Source: Pseudomonas sp. SDI
GTDB taxonomy: Bacteria; Pseudomonadota; Gammaproteobacteria; Pseudomonadales; Pseudomonadaceae
Reading direction: 5' to 3'
Length of the DNA: 64,000 nt
Assembly: GCF_003105155.1 (NCBI RefSeq)
Contig: NZ_QETK01000016.1
Location: 48,945 to 112,944 of the forward strand
Shown piece after piece: positions 45,523-53,890 of the stretch. Within the stretch, counting starts at the first letter, position 1. Each line of letters opens with the position of its first letter. Below the pieces are notes generated by a model. That model searched no databases, was not told the DNA's origin, and saw nothing but the letters and a program-made list of their open reading frames with translations. Both the position numbers and the translations under genes were made by a program.

Positions 45523-46863
45523 GTGCCAATAGCTCACATTCCGAAAGCGGAGTACGCCCGGCGTCGCAAGGCGCTGATGGCGCAGATGGAACCCAACAGC
45601 ATCGCCATCCTGCCCGCCGCCGCGGTGGCCATCCGCAACCGCGACGTCGAGCACGTGTACCGCCAGGACAGCGACTTCCAGTACCTCAGCGGCTTCCCCG
45701 AGCCCGAGGCGGTGATTGCCCTGATCCCCGGCCGCGAGCACGGCGAGTACGTATTGTTCTGCCGCGAGCGCAACCCCGAGCGCGAGCTCTGGGATGGCCT
45801 GCGCGCCGGCCAGGAAGGCGCCATCCGCGACTTCGGTGCCGACGACGCCTTCCCTATCACCGATATCGACGACATCCTCCCTGGCCTGATCGAAGGCCGC
45901 GACCGGGTGTATTCGGCCATGGGCAGCAACCCCGAGTTCGATCGCCACCTGATGGAATGGATCAACGTGATCCGTTCCAAGGCGCGCCTGGGCGCCCAGC
46001 CACCGAACGAATTCGTTGCCCTGGATCATCTGTTGCACGACATGCGCCTGTATAAATCGGCGGCGGAAGTGAAGGTGATGCGCGAGGCCGCGGCGATTTC
46101 TGCGCAGGCCCACGTGCGGGCGATGCAAGCCTGCCGCGCCGGCCTGCATGAATACAGCCTGGAAGCCGAGCTCGACTACACGTTCCGCAAGGGTGGGGCA
46201 CGGATGCCGGCGTATGGCTCGATTGTCGCCGCCGGGCGCAATGGCTGCATCCTGCATTACCAGGAGAACAACGCCCCGCTCAAGGACGGCGACCTGGTGC
46301 TGATCGACGCTGGTTGCGAGATCGACTGCTATGCCAGTGATATCACCCGCACCTTCCCGGTCAGCGGGCGGTTTTCGCCAGAGCAGAAGGCGATCTACGA
46401 ACTGGTGCTCAAGGCGCAGGAAGCGGCATTTGCCGTGATCGCCCCGGGCAAGCACTGGAACCACGCCCATGAGGCCACCGTGCAGGTGATCACCGAAGGG
46501 CTGGTGGAGCTTGGCCTGCTCAAGGGCGACGTTGGCGAACTGATTGAAACCGAGGCCTACCGTGCCTTCTATATGCACCGCGCCGGACACTGGCTGGGCA
46601 TGGATGTGCACGATGTCGGCGAGTACAAGGTTGGCGGTCAATGGCGGGTGCTCGAAGTGGGCATGGCGCTGACCGTCGAGCCGGGCATCTACATTGCGCC
46701 GGACAACCCGAACGTCGCGAAGAAATGGCGCGGCATAGGCGTACGCATCGAGGATGACGTGGTGGTGACCAAACACGGTTGTGAAATCCTGACCAACGGC
46801 GTGCCGAAAACGGTCGCCGACATCGAGGCCCTGATGGCCGCTGCGCGTAGCGAAGCCGCATGA
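45523..46863 (+). CDS. pepP: Xaa-Pro aminopeptidase P
   Basis: 446 residues from a GTG at 45523 with AGGGG seven bases upstream; IPKAEYARRRKALMAQM is the usual beginning. It removes N-terminal residues preceding proline. The pita-bread metalloprotease residues are visible: LVLIDAGCEIDCYASDITRTF (two Asp), the His in GHWLGMDVHDVG, the Glu in LTVEPGIYIAP and the final Glu in GVRIEDDVVVT. ATGA overlap with ubiH. Confidence 0.96.
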   Translation: MPIAHIPKAEYARRRKALMAQMEPNSIAILPAAAVAIRNRDVEHVYRQDSDFQYLSGFPEPEAVIALIPGREHGEYVLFCRERNPERELWDGLRAGQEGAIRDFGADDAFPITDIDDILPGLIEGRDRVYSAMGSNPEFDRHLMEWINVIRSKARLGAQPPNEFVALDHLLHDMRLYKSAAEVKVMREAAAISAQAHVRAMQACRAGLHEYSLEAELDYTFRKGGARMPAYGSIVAAGRNGCILHYQENNAPLKDGDLVLIDAGCEIDCYASDITRTFPVSGRFSPEQKAIYELVLKAQEAAFAVIAPGKHWNHAHEATVQVITEGLVELGLLKGDVGELIETEAYRAFYMHRAGHWLGMDVHDVGEYKVGGQWRVLEVGMALTVEPGIYIAPDNPNVAKKWRGIGVRIEDDVVVTKHGCEILTNGVPKTVADIEALMAAARSEAA

Positions 46864-48059
46864 ACCGGGTCAACCTTGCAATCATTGGCGGCGGCCTGGT
46901 CGGCGCGAGCCTGGCCCTGGCGCTGCAGGCCGGGGCCAAGGCGCGCGGCTGGAACATCCTGCTGATCGAACCCTTCGCGCCCGGCGACAGTTTCCAGCCC
47001 AGCTACGATGCGCGTTCCTCGGCGCTGTCGTTCGGCACCCGGCAGATCTACGAACGCCTCGGCCTGTGGCAGGCGATCAGCCGTCGCGCGGAGCCGATCC
47101 GGCAGATCCAGGTGTCCGACCGCGGCCGCTTCGGCGCGACGCGCCTGGATGCGATCCAGGAAGGCGTGCCGGCGCTGGGTTATGTGGTCGAGAATGCCTG
47201 GCTCGGGCAATGCCTGTGGCAGGGCCTGGACGCTGACGTGGTCAGCTGGCGCTGCCCGGCGGAAGTCACCGCCATGCAGGTGCTCGAAGACGGTTACCGG
47301 CTGGCCCTGAACGACGACACCAGCATCGAGTGCGACCTCGCCGTGCTCGCCGATGGCGGCCGTTCCGGGCTGCGCGAACAGCTGGGCATTCACGTGCGCG
47401 AGCGGCCGTACAACCAGAGCGCGCTGATCGCCAACATCACCCCGAGCGAAGCGCATTGCGGGCAGGCGTTCGAGCGCTTCACCGACGATGGCCCGATGGC
47501 CCTGCTGCCGCTGCCGGAAAACCGCTGCGCGCTGGTCTGGACCCGCGTCGGGATGGACGCTAAGCGCCTCGCCGCGCTGGACGAGCGTAGCTTCCTGGCG
47601 GAATTGCAGGGCGTGTTCGGTTACCGGCTGGGTGCCTTGCGTCAGGTCGGCGCGCGGCACCTGTATCCGCTGGCCCTGGTGGAAGCGCAGGAGCAGGTCC
47701 GTCCGCACCTGGTGGTGCTCGGCAATGCCGCGCACAGCCTGCATCCGATTGCCGGGCAGGGCTTCAACCTGTCGCTGCGCGATGTGCAGTCGCTGGCCGA
47801 TGCGTTGCTCGCCGGGCCACAGCAGCCAGGCGACTTCGCCACCCTGCAGGGCTACCGCGAACGCCAGCGCCTGGACCAGGAACTGACGGTCGGCTTCTCC
47901 GACCAGGTCACCCGGCTGTTCGGCACCGCGCAGCCCTTGCTGGCTACCGGGCGTAACCTCGGTCTGCTCGGTCTTGACCTGCTGCCGCCGGCCAAGCGCT
48001 GGTTTGCCCGTCAGGCCATGGGCTTGGGCACCCGCCCGGACCTGCAGGGCAAGGCATGA
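46860..48059 (+). CDS. ubiH: 2-octaprenyl-6-methoxyphenol hydroxylase UbiH
   Basis: 399 residues. FAD-dependent monooxygenase of ubiquinone synthesis. Motifs: dinucleotide fold AIIGGGLVGASLALAL, the RSSALSFGTRQIYERLGLW segment, the DG motif VLADGGRSGLREQLG, and the second FAD motif LVVLGNAAHSLHPIAGQGFNLSLRD (with Asn in place of the common Asp after Gly). It hydroxylates the ring in the aerobic pathway. It overlaps pepP by four bases and precedes a paralogous hydroxylase by 53 bases. Confidence 0.93.
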   Translation: MNRVNLAIIGGGLVGASLALALQAGAKARGWNILLIEPFAPGDSFQPSYDARSSALSFGTRQIYERLGLWQAISRRAEPIRQIQVSDRGRFGATRLDAIQEGVPALGYVVENAWLGQCLWQGLDADVVSWRCPAEVTAMQVLEDGYRLALNDDTSIECDLAVLADGGRSGLREQLGIHVRERPYNQSALIANITPSEAHCGQAFERFTDDGPMALLPLPENRCALVWTRVGMDAKRLAALDERSFLAELQGVFGYRLGALRQVGARHLYPLALVEAQEQVRPHLVVLGNAAHSLHPIAGQGFNLSLRDVQSLADALLAGPQQPGDFATLQGYRERQRLDQELTVGFSDQVTRLFGTAQPLLATGRNLGLLGLDLLPPAKRWFARQAMGLGTRPDLQGKA

Positions 48060-48112
48060 GCCCTTTTTCCCTTCATCGGCGGCCACGGCCGCCCGCGATA
48101 CAGGCGTAAAGC

Positions 48113-49336
48113 ATGGAAATGCGCGCAGATCTGTTGATTGTCGGTGCCGGTATGGTCGGCAGCGCCCTGGCGTTGGCCTTGCAGCACAGCGGCCTGGAAA
48201 TTCTCCTGCTCGACGGCAGCCCGTTGACGGTCAAGCCGTTCGACGCCCAGGCGCCATTCGAACCGCGGGTCAGCGCCTTGTCGGCGGCCAGCCAGCGAAT
48301 CCTCGAACGCCTCGGCGCCTGGCCGGGCATGCACGCGCGGCGGGTTAGCGCTTACTCCGACATGCACGTGTGGGATGGCAGCGGCACCGGGCAGATCCAC
48401 TTCTCGGCGGCCAGCGTGCATGCCGACGTGCTCGGCCATATCGTCGAGAACCGTGTGGTTCAGGACGGCCTGCTGGAACGCCTGCACGACAGCGAAATCG
48501 GCTTGCTGGCCAACGCCCGTCTGGAGCAGATGCGCCGCTCCGGCGACGACTGGCTGCTGACCCTGGCCGACGGCCGCACCCTGCGCGCGCCGCTGGTGAT
48601 TGCCGCCGATGGGGCCAATTCCGCAGTACGCCGGCTGACTGGCTGCGAAACCCGTGAGTGGGATTACCTGCATCACGCCATCGTTACCAGTGTGCGCTGC
48701 GCTGCGCCGCACCAGGCCACGGCCTGGCAACGCTTCACCGACGACGGCCCGCTGGCCTTCCTGCCACTGGCGCGCGACGGCGGCCAGGACTGGTGCTCGA
48801 TTGTCTGGTCGACCACCCCGGAACAGGCCGAGCGGCTCATGGCGTTGGACGACAGCGCATTCTGCGCAGCGCTGGAACGGGCGTTCGAAGGCCGCCTGGG
48901 CGCGGTGCTCGAAGCCGACCCGCGGCTCTGCGTGCCGCTGCGCCAGCGTCATGCCAAGCGCTACGTGGCCGAAGGCCTGGCGCTGATCGGCGATGCGGCG
49001 CACACCATTCACCCGCTGGCCGGGCAGGGCGTCAACCTGGGGTTCCTCGATGCTGCGGTGCTGGCCGAAGAGCTGCTGCACGCCTACGAGCGCGGCGAAC
49101 GCCTGGCCGATGTGCGGGTGCTGAGCCGTTACGAGCGCCGGCGGATGCCGCACAACCTGGCGCTGATGGCCGCGATGGAAGGCTTCGAGCGACTGTTCCA
49201 GGCCGATCCGCTGCCCCTGCGCTGGCTGCGCAACAGCGGCCTGAAGTGGGTTGAGCAACTGCCGGAAGCCAAGGCGTTGTTCGTTCGCCAGGCTTTGGGC
49301 TTGAGCGGCGATCTACCGGCGCTGGCGCGCGCCTGA
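48113..49336 (+). CDS. ubiI: Ubiquinone-pathway FAD hydroxylase, UbiI/VisC type
   Basis: 407 residues, paralogous to Ubi[61 protein letters not shown] and [25 protein letters not shown]. The order ubiH followed by this gene matches ubiH-visC(ubiI) in other gammaproteobacteria, and it most likely performs C5 hydroxylation; assignment among UbiI, UbiF and UbiM types rests on context. Two Met codons two apart could be the start. The last gene of the operon. Confidence 0.85.
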   Translation: MEMRADLLIVGAGMVGSALALALQHSGLEILLLDGSPLTVKPFDAQAPFEPRVSALSAASQRILERLGAWPGMHARRVSAYSDMHVWDGSGTGQIHFSAASVHADVLGHIVENRVVQDGLLERLHDSEIGLLANARLEQMRRSGDDWLLTLADGRTLRAPLVIAADGANSAVRRLTGCETREWDYLHHAIVTSVRCAAPHQATAWQRFTDDGPLAFLPLARDGGQDWCSIVWSTTPEQAERLMALDDSAFCAALERAFEGRLGAVLEADPRLCVPLRQRHAKRYVAEGLALIGDAAHTIHPLAGQGVNLGFLDAAVLAEELLHAYERGERLADVRVLSRYERRRMPHNLALMAAMEGFERLFQADPLPLRWLRNSGLKWVEQLPEAKALFVRQALGLSGDLPALARA

Positions 49337-49385
49337 GGGCGCTGCAACATCTGGTAATTGTTCCGCTGGGAGTTTGGTTGAGCGC

Positions 49386-49410
49386 GCAAATGGCATTCAC
49401 TACCATTTGC
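49386..49410. promoter_or_regulatory. Inverted repeat upstream of the iron-type binding protein
   Basis: GCAAATGG (49386-49393) and CCATTTGC (49403-49410) are perfect arms nine bases apart. The outer GCAAATG/CATTTGC is often seen around Fur boxes in pseudomonads, but the centre fits the Fur model only partly (9 of 14). It lies about 30 bases before the gene and probably binds a regulator. Confidence 0.45.
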
Positions 49411-49439
49411 ACCTCACTTGCATACCGAGGATCGCTCCC

Positions 49440-50441
49440 ATGTTGTCACGCAAGCATCTATTGGCCGCCCTGACACTCACGCTGTTTGGCGGTGTCGCCC
49501 AGGCGGCGGACGAGGTGGTGGTGTATTCCTCGCGTATCGACGAGCTGATCAAGCCAGTGTTCGATGCCTACACCGCCAAGACCGGGGTGAAGATCAAGTT
49601 CATCACCGACAAGGAAGCGCCGCTGATGCAGCGGATCAAGGCCGAGGGCGAGAACGCCACCGCCGACCTGTTGCTGACCGTGGATGCCGGCAACCTCTGG
49701 CAGGCCGAGCAGATGGGCATTCTCAAGCCGATCAAGTCGGCGGTGATCGATGCCAACATTCCCAAGCAGTACCGTGCTTCGTCCGGTGACTGGACTGGCC
49801 TGAGCTTGCGCGCGCGGACCATCGCCTACTCCACCGAGCGGGTCAAACCCGAAGAGTTGAGCACCTATGAGGCGCTGGCCGACAAACAGTGGGAAGGGCG
49901 CCTGTGCCTGCGCACGGCGAAGAAGGTCTACAACCAGTCGTTGACCGCCACCCTGATCGAAACCCACGGTGCCGAGAAGACCGAAGCCATCATCAAGGGC
50001 TGGGTGAACAACCTGTCCACCGACGTGTTCTCCGACGATACCGCGCTGTTGCAGGCGATCAATGCCGGGCAGTGCGACGTGGGCATCGTCAACACCTACT
50101 ACTACGGCCGCTTGCACAAGGACAACCCGCAGTTGCCGGTCAAACTGTTCTGGCCGAACCAGGCTGATCGTGGCGTGCATGTGAACCTGTCGGGCATCGG
50201 CCTGACCCGGTACGCGCCGCACCCGGAAGCGGCGGTGAAGCTGGTGGAGTGGATGACCGGCGAAGAGGCGCAGAAGATGTTTGCCGGTATCAACCAGGAG
50301 TTCCCGGCCAACCCGAAGGTCGCGCCGTCTGAAGAAGTGGCCGCCTGGGGCACGTTCAAGGCCGACACCATCCCGGTGGAACTGGCCGGCAAGCGTCAGG
50401 CCGAGGCTATCCGTTTGATGGATCGGGCTGGCTGGAACTGA
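49440..50441 (+). CDS. Periplasmic binding protein of an iron(III)-type ABC transporter
   Basis: 333 residues with a signal peptide ([22 protein letters not shown]). The mature protein begins [29 protein letters not shown], typical of the FbpA/FutA ferric-binding family. A tyrosine cluster in [14 protein letters not shown] supplies the expected iron-ligand tyrosines. Further marks are [21 protein letters not shown] and [19 protein letters not shown]. It should deliver ferric ion to the permease encoded about 110 bases downstream, after a REP element. GGAT lies before the ATG. Confidence 0.92.
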   Translation: MLSRKHLLAALTLTLFGGVAQAADEVVVYSSRIDELIKPVFDAYTAKTGVKIKFITDKEAPLMQRIKAEGENATADLLLTVDAGNLWQAEQMGILKPIKSAVIDANIPKQYRASSGDWTGLSLRARTIAYSTERVKPEELSTYEALADKQWEGRLCLRTAKKVYNQSLTATLIETHGAEKTEAIIKGWVNNLSTDVFSDDTALLQAINAGQCDVGIVNTYYYGRLHKDNPQLPVKLFWPNQADRGVHVNLSGIGLTRYAPHPEAAVKLVEWMTGEEAQKMFAGINQEFPANPKVAPSEEVAAWGTFKADTIPVELAGKRQAEAIRLMDRAGWN

Positions 50442-50470
50442 GCCCAAGGCCTTATTCTGCGGGGGCCGTT

Positions 50471-50521
50471 ATCGCGGGACGACCGGGTTGCTCTTCTATG
50501 GGAGCGGGCTCGTCCCGCGAT
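50471..50521. repeat. REP inverted pair between binding protein and permease
   Basis: ATCGCGGGACGA (50471-50482) and TCGTCCCGCGAT (50510-50521) are perfect arms. The interior GGGTTGCTCTTCT followed by ATGGGAGCGGGCTCG matches the interior of the 36.1-kb repeat, so both come from one family. It lies inside the operon and may make permease expression lower than that of the binding protein. Confidence 0.85.
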
Positions 50522-50553
50522 GAGGCCCTAATCTTCCCTAGAGATCCCTCGTT

Positions 50554-52176
50554 TTGGCCCACCCCGCCCAACGCCGCTGGTACCCCCTGGTTTACGCCAT
50601 CGCCGCTCTGGTGCTGCTGCCCCTGAGCGTGCTGCTGCTGTCCTGGCAAACCATCGACGGGCAAATCTGGTCGCACCTGCTCGATACCCAGATGGGCCGC
50701 CTGCTCGGCAACACCCTGAGCCTGGTGCTCGGTGTCGGCATCGGCGTCACCGTGCTCGGGGTAAGCCTGGCCTGGCTTACCAGCCTCTGCGAGTTCCCCG
50801 GCCGACGTTGGCTCGACTGGGCGTTGATGCTGCCCTTCGCCATTCCTGCCTACGTGCTGGCTTTCGTCTTCGTCGGCCTGTTGGACTTCTCCGGTCCGGT
50901 GCAAACCCTACTGCGCGAATGGTTCGGGCCGATGCGTCTGCCGCGTGTACGCTCCACCGGCGGGGTGATCACTGTGCTGGTGCTGGTGTTCTATCCCTAC
51001 GTCTACCTGCTGGCGCGCACTGCCTTCCTGGCCCAGGGCAAGGGCCTGATGGAAGCCGCCCGGGCCCTCGGGCAAAGCCCGCTGCAAGCGTTCTGGCGCG
51101 TTGCGTTGCCGATGGCCCGGCCGGCGATTGGGGCCGGGGTGGCGCTGGCACTGATGGAAACCCTGGCCGACTTCGGCGCGGTGTCGGTGTTCAACTTCGA
51201 CACCTTCACCACCGCTATCTACAAGACCTGGTACGGCTTCTTCAGCCTCGCCAGCGCCACCCAGCTGGCCAGCCTGTTGCTGCTGGCGGTGATGCTGGTG
51301 CTCTACGGCGAGCGCCGTGCCCGTGGCGCGGTGCGCGCCAGCAACGAACGGCCACGCGGCAAGGCGCTGTATCACCTGCGCGGGCTCAAGGCGTTCGCCG
51401 CCAGCGGCTGGTGCCTGCTGGTATTTGCCTGCGCCTTCGTCATCCCGCTGCTGCAACTGCTGGTGTGGTTCTGGCAGCGCGGGCGCTTCGACCTCGACGA
51501 GCGTTACACCGGGCTGATCCTGCACACGCTGTACTTGGGCAGCATGGCCGCATTGATCACCGTTGCCGCCGCGCTGCTGCTGGCCTTCGCCCGCCGCCAG
51601 GCGCCCACCCCGATGATCCGCGCCGGGGTCAGCCTGGCCAACCTCGGCTACGCCTTGCCCGGCTCGGTGCTGGCGGTGTCAATCATGCTCGCCTTCAGCT
51701 ACCTGGACCGCGAACTGGTGGTGCCGCTGTCCAGCTGGCTCGGCGGGGCCGGCCGGCCACTGCTGCTGGGCAGCCTGGCGGCGCTGTTGCTGGCGTATCT
51801 GGTGCGCTTCATTGCGGTGGCCTACGGGCCACTGGAAAACAGCCTGGGACGCATCCGCCCGTCGCTGCCGGAGGCTTCGCGCAGCCTTGGGGTCGGCGGC
51901 CCACGTTTATTTTTCAAGGTGTATCTGCCATTGCTGGTGCCTGGTGCTCTCAGCGCCGCCTTGCTGGTGTTCGTCGACGTGCTCAAGGAGATGCCGGCCA
52001 CCCTGCTGATGCGCCCGTTCGGCTGGGACACGCTGGCGGTGCGGGTGTTCGAGATGACCAGCGAAGGCGAGTGGGCACGTGCCTCGCTGCCGGCACTGAC
52101 GCTGGTGCTGGTCGGCCTGCTGCCGGTCATCGGGCTGATACGGCGTTCGGCGCGTCACCCGGGTCATCGTCACTGA
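50554..52176 (+). CDS. Iron(III)-type ABC transporter permease, two-domain (FbpB)
   Basis: 540 residues with about twelve hydrophobic helices in two homologous halves. Each half has the permease EAA-like loop: EAARALGQSPLQAFWRVALPMARPA and EASRSLGVGGPRLFFKVYLPLLVPG. The start is a TTG at 50554 (AHPAQRRWYPLVYAI), supported by the sensible N-terminal cytoplasmic residues; the ribosome-binding site is poor, and no better start is near. It pairs with the binding protein upstream. No ATPase gene is present in this neighbourhood. Confidence 0.9.
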   Translation: MAHPAQRRWYPLVYAIAALVLLPLSVLLLSWQTIDGQIWSHLLDTQMGRLLGNTLSLVLGVGIGVTVLGVSLAWLTSLCEFPGRRWLDWALMLPFAIPAYVLAFVFVGLLDFSGPVQTLLREWFGPMRLPRVRSTGGVITVLVLVFYPYVYLLARTAFLAQGKGLMEAARALGQSPLQAFWRVALPMARPAIGAGVALALMETLADFGAVSVFNFDTFTTAIYKTWYGFFSLASATQLASLLLLAVMLVLYGERRARGAVRASNERPRGKALYHLRGLKAFAASGWCLLVFACAFVIPLLQLLVWFWQRGRFDLDERYTGLILHTLYLGSMAALITVAAALLLAFARRQAPTPMIRAGVSLANLGYALPGSVLAVSIMLAFSYLDRELVVPLSSWLGGAGRPLLLGSLAALLLAYLVRFIAVAYGPLENSLGRIRPSLPEASRSLGVGGPRLFFKVYLPLLVPGALSAALLVFVDVLKEMPATLLMRPFGWDTLAVRVFEMTSEGEWARASLPALTLVLVGLLPVIGLIRRSARHPGHRH

Positions 52177-52295
52177 GGGTGCCAGCCTGCGCCCTTGCGG
52201 CTACAATGCGCGGCATTCTGCGGCCGGTCCTCTGACCGGGTAGCTGAAATCGCTGCCGACAGCCGTAGCCTCGCCACGCCCGGAAGGAGAAACCC

Positions 52296-53378
52296 ATGGG
52301 ACAGCGTACGCCTCTGTATGACCTGCATTTGGCGCTGGGCGCCAAAATGGTCGATTTTGGCGGTTGGGACATGCCCCTGCATTACGGCTCGCAAGTCGAG
52401 GAGCACCACCAGGTGCGCAGCGACTGCGGGGTGTTCGACGTTTCGCACATGACCGTGATCGACATCGACGGTGCTCAGGCCACGCCCTGGCTGCGGCAGT
52501 TGCTGGCCAACGACGTGGCGCGCCTGAGCGAACCCGGCAAGGCCCTCTACAGCACCCTGCTCAATGAGCAGGGCGGGGTGATCGACGACCTGCTGGTGTA
52601 CCGCTGTGAAGACGGTTATCGACTGGTTGCCAACGCCGCTACCCGGGCCAAGGACCTGGCCTGGCTAAACGCCCGCGCCAACGGCTTCGAGGTGCAGGTG
52701 CGCGAGCGCCCGGAGCTGGCCAAGCTCGCCATCCAGGGCCCGCATGCCCGGCAGAAGGTCGCCAAGCTGGTCAACGCGGCCCGCGCCGAGCTGATCCGTG
52801 AGTTGGAGCCTTTCCACGGGCGCAGCGACGGCGACTGGTTTGTCGCCCGTACCGGCTACACCGGTGAAGACGGTCTGGAAATCATCCTGCCGGCGGCGCA
52901 GGTCGCCGATTTCTTCAACGACCTGGTCGGCGCCGGTATCGCCCCAAGTGGCCTCGGCGCGCGTGACACGTTGCGCCTGGAGGCTGGGATGAACCTGTAC
53001 GGCCAGGACACCGACGAAGCACATTCGCCCCTCACCTCCAACCTGGCGTCGAGCATTGCCTGGGAGCCAACCGACCGCGAGTTCATTGGCCGCCCTGCGC
53101 TGGAGAGGGAAAAAGCCGCCGGCGTGCAGCTCAAACTGGTGGGGTTGGTGCTGGAGGAGCGCGGCGTGCTGCGTGCCCATCAGGTGGTGCGCATCGCAGA
53201 AATTGGCGAAGGGGAGATCACCAGTGGTAGTTTCTCTCCTACGCTGAGCAAGGCAATCGCCCTGGCCCGTGTACCGGTGGCTACCGCCGACCGCGCTGAG
53301 GTGGAAATTCGCGGCAAGTGGTACCCGGTACGGGTGGTCAAACCGACCTTTGTGCGCCATGGCAAGACCCTGATCTGA
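52296..53378 (+). CDS. gcvT: Glycine cleavage system T protein (aminomethyltransferase)
   Basis: 360 residues from MGQRTPLYDLHLALGAKMVDFGGWDMPLHY with GGAAGGAG upstream. T protein transfers the methylene group from the H-protein lipoyl arm to tetrahydrofolate. Family parts: DCGVFDVSHMTVIDIDG, the Asp of ARTGYTGEDGLEIILP and the C-terminal EITSGSFSPTLSKAIALARVP. The 119 bases before it hold a TACAAT -10-like box at 52202-52207 but no recognisable glycine riboswitch. It is first in gcvT-gcvH-gcvP. Confidence 0.95.
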   Translation: MGQRTPLYDLHLALGAKMVDFGGWDMPLHYGSQVEEHHQVRSDCGVFDVSHMTVIDIDGAQATPWLRQLLANDVARLSEPGKALYSTLLNEQGGVIDDLLVYRCEDGYRLVANAATRAKDLAWLNARANGFEVQVRERPELAKLAIQGPHARQKVAKLVNAARAELIRELEPFHGRSDGDWFVARTGYTGEDGLEIILPAAQVADFFNDLVGAGIAPSGLGARDTLRLEAGMNLYGQDTDEAHSPLTSNLASSIAWEPTDREFIGRPALEREKAAGVQLKLVGLVLEERGVLRAHQVVRIAEIGEGEITSGSFSPTLSKAIALARVPVATADRAEVEIRGKWYPVRVVKPTFVRHGKTLI

Positions 53379-53423
53379 ACCCATTCCGGCGGGCCGACCG
53401 CTGACCTGTTGAGGACAATCACA

Positions 53424-53807
53424 ATGAGCAATATCCCCGCCGACCTGCGTTTCGCCGAGAGCCACGAGTGGGCTCGCCTGGAAGCCGATGGCAGCGTTAC
53501 CGTAGGCATCAGCGATCACGCCCAGGAAGCCCTGGGTGATGTGGTGTTCGTCGAGCTGGCCGACGTCGGCAAGGTGTTCGCTGCCGGCGACGCTGCCGGT
53601 GTGGTCGAGTCGGTCAAGGCTGCCTCCGACATCTACGCGCCGGTGGGCGGCGAAGTGATCGCGGTCAACGAGGAACTGGCCGACAGCCCTGAGCTGCTGA
53701 ACGAAGATCCGTACGTCAACTGGATCTTCAAACTCAAGCCAAGCAACCCTGCCGAACTCGACAAGCTGCTGAACGCCGCCGGCTACGCCGCGCTCATCGG
53801 CGAGTAG
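53424..53807 (+). CDS. gcvH: Glycine cleavage system H protein
   Basis: 127 residues starting [23 protein letters not shown]; an ATG-like start five codons earlier is less typical. Lys65 in [19 protein letters not shown] is the lipoylated residue that shuttles the aminomethyl group between P, T and L proteins. TTGAGGA is the ribosome-binding site. It lies 45 bases after gcvT and 83 bases before gcvP; the second gap contains a long hairpin. Confidence 0.96.
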   Translation: MSNIPADLRFAESHEWARLEADGSVTVGISDHAQEALGDVVFVELADVGKVFAAGDAAGVVESVKAASDIYAPVGGEVIAVNEELADSPELLNEDPYVNWIFKLKPSNPAELDKLLNAAGYAALIGE

Positions 53808-53831
53808 TTTTTCCCACACGATCGGCAATCC

Positions 53832-53879
53832 CTTCCTAGACTCTATAAGCCTCGACCTTTCGAGGCTTGGTCTAGGAAG
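53832..53879 (+). promoter_or_regulatory. Nested hairpin in the gcvH-gcvP gap reaching the gcvP ribosome-binding region
   Basis: Outer arms CTTCCTAGA (53832-53840) and TCTAGGAAG (53871-53879) and inner arms AAGCCTCGA (53847-53855) and TCGAGGCTT (53860-53868) are all perfect, with a four-base loop and an asymmetric internal loop. The outer right arm includes AGGAAG, part of the purine-rich run AGGAAGAGAGAG just before the gcvP ATG at 53891. It has no U-run, so it is not a classical terminator; it may protect the mRNA end or restrain gcvP translation. Confidence 0.65.
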
Positions 53880-53890
53880 AGAGAGCCGCT

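Noticed and set aside
52177..52295. Glycine riboswitch before gcvT
   Set aside because: The glycine aptamer core and paired GGAGAG-type elements are not visible; only a possible -10 box is seen.
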